From positions 959,824 through 1,023,823 of the forward strand of contig VZTJ01003855.1 in NCBI GenBank assembly GCA_013397795.1: a stretch of DNA of 64,000 nt, read 5' to 3'. This document shows positions 62,501 to 64,000 of the stretch, one piece after another; within the stretch, counting starts at the first letter, position 1; every line of letters begins with the position of its first letter. The notes below the pieces were generated by a model. It searched no databases and was not told the DNA's origin. It saw only the letters and a list, made by a program, of their open reading frames with translations. Source of the stretch: Orthonyx spaldingii. Lineage: Eukaryota > Chordata > Aves > Passeriformes > Orthonychidae. The translations under genes and the position numbers were made by a program.

Positions 62501-63659
62501 GTCTGCCTTGGCCCTTTGCTGAGTAGCTGGCATGTGATGCCCAGCTCAAGGTGCTTTGCACGTCAGCAAGGAGCATCCTCACAGCTGACACAGTGCAGAG
62601 GACTCTGTCTCAATGCACTCACAGCCTCAGAATTTTGCTCTGAATCTGAAAGTGTATTCTGAACTTTGTGCATCGAATCTCTCTAGGTCAAAGTCATTAA
62701 CTTAAATTTAGATAAGTTGTTTTGTCAGCAGCCATACTTAGTGTATGTTTGGAAAATGAATGGTAAGAATTTGAAGAGAGCAAACCAGAAACTTCATAAG
62801 AAGTGGAGCTTTGTGAGAGAGACAATTTGAATATTTGTAGTGGGAGCTTCTGATACAATTAAAACCCAATGCATATAAATCCTCTCCTAGGTCAGGCACT
62901 TGATATTGCCTTTCCAGCCATGACATCTTTATCAGGTTCTCCTCAACAGACCCTTCAGAGCTAAGGAGCTTTAGGAGCTGCAAATGAATCATAAGCACTC
63001 TTCTGAGATAAGCCTTCTGCAACTTGTCAGAGCTGTACAAAAGATTAGTTGCACCTTTTGGAAAAATGTTTTGTGTCTTGTTCATGGGTTTGAATACTAT
63101 AGCTCTAAAAACTGATATTCAGGTATTTTAATACTGAAATGCCTTGTAAGTAGTTATTCTTCTGTAGTGGCACTTCAGCAGGAGAGAGCTCTTTGTCAAA
63201 CCTCTTCTATGATTTTTTTGCAGCACACAAGGTCCTGTAGAGATCTCTATTAGGGGTCAAACACGGGATTATGGTACAGCAAGAAATTGGCTCGTGAAAT
63301 TGCATGAACTGGGGTTTTTTCATGTGTCTCTGTTCATGATTGTTTCTAACAGTGCTGTGAAGTAGATGTTTAATAGACTGATTAAATATGTTAATGTAAC
63401 TGAATGATGGAATTAAATTTTTATATTCACTTTGTAGTACATGCACTTTTACTCAAAGAAGTGAAAAAGTTTTCCAGCAAAAATAGTTATCCTTGTGGTA
63501 CAAAACCAAAAGTATTAAACACTGATGAGAAATCCAAGTCAAGTCAGGTGTCTTGAATACTTGTACTATGATGTGAAAATTCACATGGAAATATTCATCT
63601 TCTATTTTGTCATCTATTGATCAATAGAGCACTAAGCAGCATTCTGCCTTCTGTGCTAG

Positions 63660-63799
63660 GGTGGGCTAAAGAACAGCAAGCACGAGAGCACCCTGTCCTC
63701 ACAAGAATATATCCACGAGCTGCGATCTGGAATTTCAGAGGAAAAACTTCTTAATTGCCTGGAGTCTTTGAGGGTGTCTCTAACCAGCAATCCAGTCAG
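63660..63799 (+). CDS. DIAPH2: DIAPH2 coding exon 5 (start of armadillo region)
   Basis: 140 nt encoding GGLKNSKHESTLSSQEYIHE, then LRSGISEEKLLNCLESLRVS and LTSNPV, plus two bases (AG) of the next codon, expected to be completed as serine (SNPVSW in family members). Acceptor CTGTGCTAG, donor AG|GTGAGC, so it leaves in phase 2. GGLKNSKHE identifies DIAPH2. The QEYIHELRSG and LESLRVSLTSNPV blocks are conserved in all diaphanous formins and form the first helices of the armadillo-like FH3 region, which contributes to Rho contact and to DAD-mediated autoinhibition. The gene continues beyond the window: the rest of FH3, coiled coil, FH1, FH2 and DAD are not here. Confidence 0.97.
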
Positions 63800-64000
63800 G
63801 TGAGCAGAGCAATTTCTGCAGGAGTTTTCATCATGCTGTTTTTGCTAAGCAGGAGAGTTGTGGGGTTTGGGGTTTTTTTGAAAGCAGAGTAATTACACTA
63901 ATGCTTGTTGACAGGAGAACAGTGTTCTCTGCACCCTGAACAGGAGAAGTGCAATGTTTGCAGCTGTCTGCAACATCTCCTCACCTCTCACTGTGCCTTT
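63800..64000 (+). other. DIAPH2: Start of DIAPH2 intron 5
   Basis: Intronic sequence after the GTGAGC donor, with a short GGGGTTTGGGGTTTTTTTG low-complexity run. The intron is cut by the window edge. Confidence 0.85.

Larger units (their letters stand above)
55545..63659 (+). other. DIAPH2: DIAPH2 intron 4, containing a candidate microexon
   Basis: An 8.1-kb intron from GTAAGT to CTGTGCTAG. Apart from the candidate 21-nt exon at 59528-59548 I see only unique AT-leaning sequence and G/T-leaning stretches (for example near 58440-58760). No CR1 or tandem array stands out. Confidence 0.8.

Noticed and set aside
1..64000. CRISPR arrays, prokaryotic operons, phage or defence systems
   Set aside because: The sequence is vertebrate: widely spaced exons with GT-AG introns, CR1 elements, a CpG island and microsatellites. 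The direct repeats are contiguous minisatellites without unique spacers.

Overview
The window is vertebrate nuclear DNA, almost certainly avian. Two fragments end in the diagnostic 3' sequence of the CR1 retrotransposon of birds and reptiles. The coding exons spell out the N terminus of a diaphanous-related formin. It matches DIAPH2 better than DIAPH1 or DIAPH3, judged from memory of the family and without an alignment. I cannot assign the species.

Layout. Positions 1 to about 33.3 kb hold no protein-coding gene that I can support: unique sequence with A/C-rich low-complexity runs, three minisatellites (a 51-bp array cut by the left edge, a 99-bp higher-order array at 22.8 kb, a 40-bp array at 24.8 kb) and two small CpG-enriched patches near 12-13 kb. 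From 33.4 to 34.35 kb two CR1 fragments lead straight into a TATA-less CpG-island promoter (about 34.35-35.1 kb) with YY1, ETS and NRF1-type motifs. From 34,593 to the right edge is the 5' part of DIAPH2 on the + strand: exon 1 (34593-34709), a 33-nt exon 2 (51986-52018), exon 3 (54415-54591), exon 4 (55440-55544) and exon 5 (63660-63799). The gene runs off the right edge. Together these exons encode about 190 residues: the variable N terminus, a basic linker, the Rho GTPase-binding segment and the start of the armadillo-repeat region.

The most interesting element is a candidate 21-nt cassette microexon at 59528-59548 in intron 4. It has good splice sites on both sides, is in frame (IVGSKVP), and would sit exactly at the junction between the GTPase-binding helices and the armadillo repeats. 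A UGCAUG (RBFOX-type) motif and UGC triplets lie just before its acceptor, the arrangement seen at regulated neural microexons. Also notable are a 7-copy 27-bp minisatellite at the start of intron 1 carrying a forkhead motif in every unit, a minimal upstream ORF in the 5' leader, and a small CpG-dense patch about 270 bp upstream of exon 2.

No RNA genes, CRISPR arrays or bacterial-type features were seen. Everything beyond the DIAPH2 exons, CR1 fragments and tandem repeats is unannotated non-coding sequence as far as it can be read by eye.
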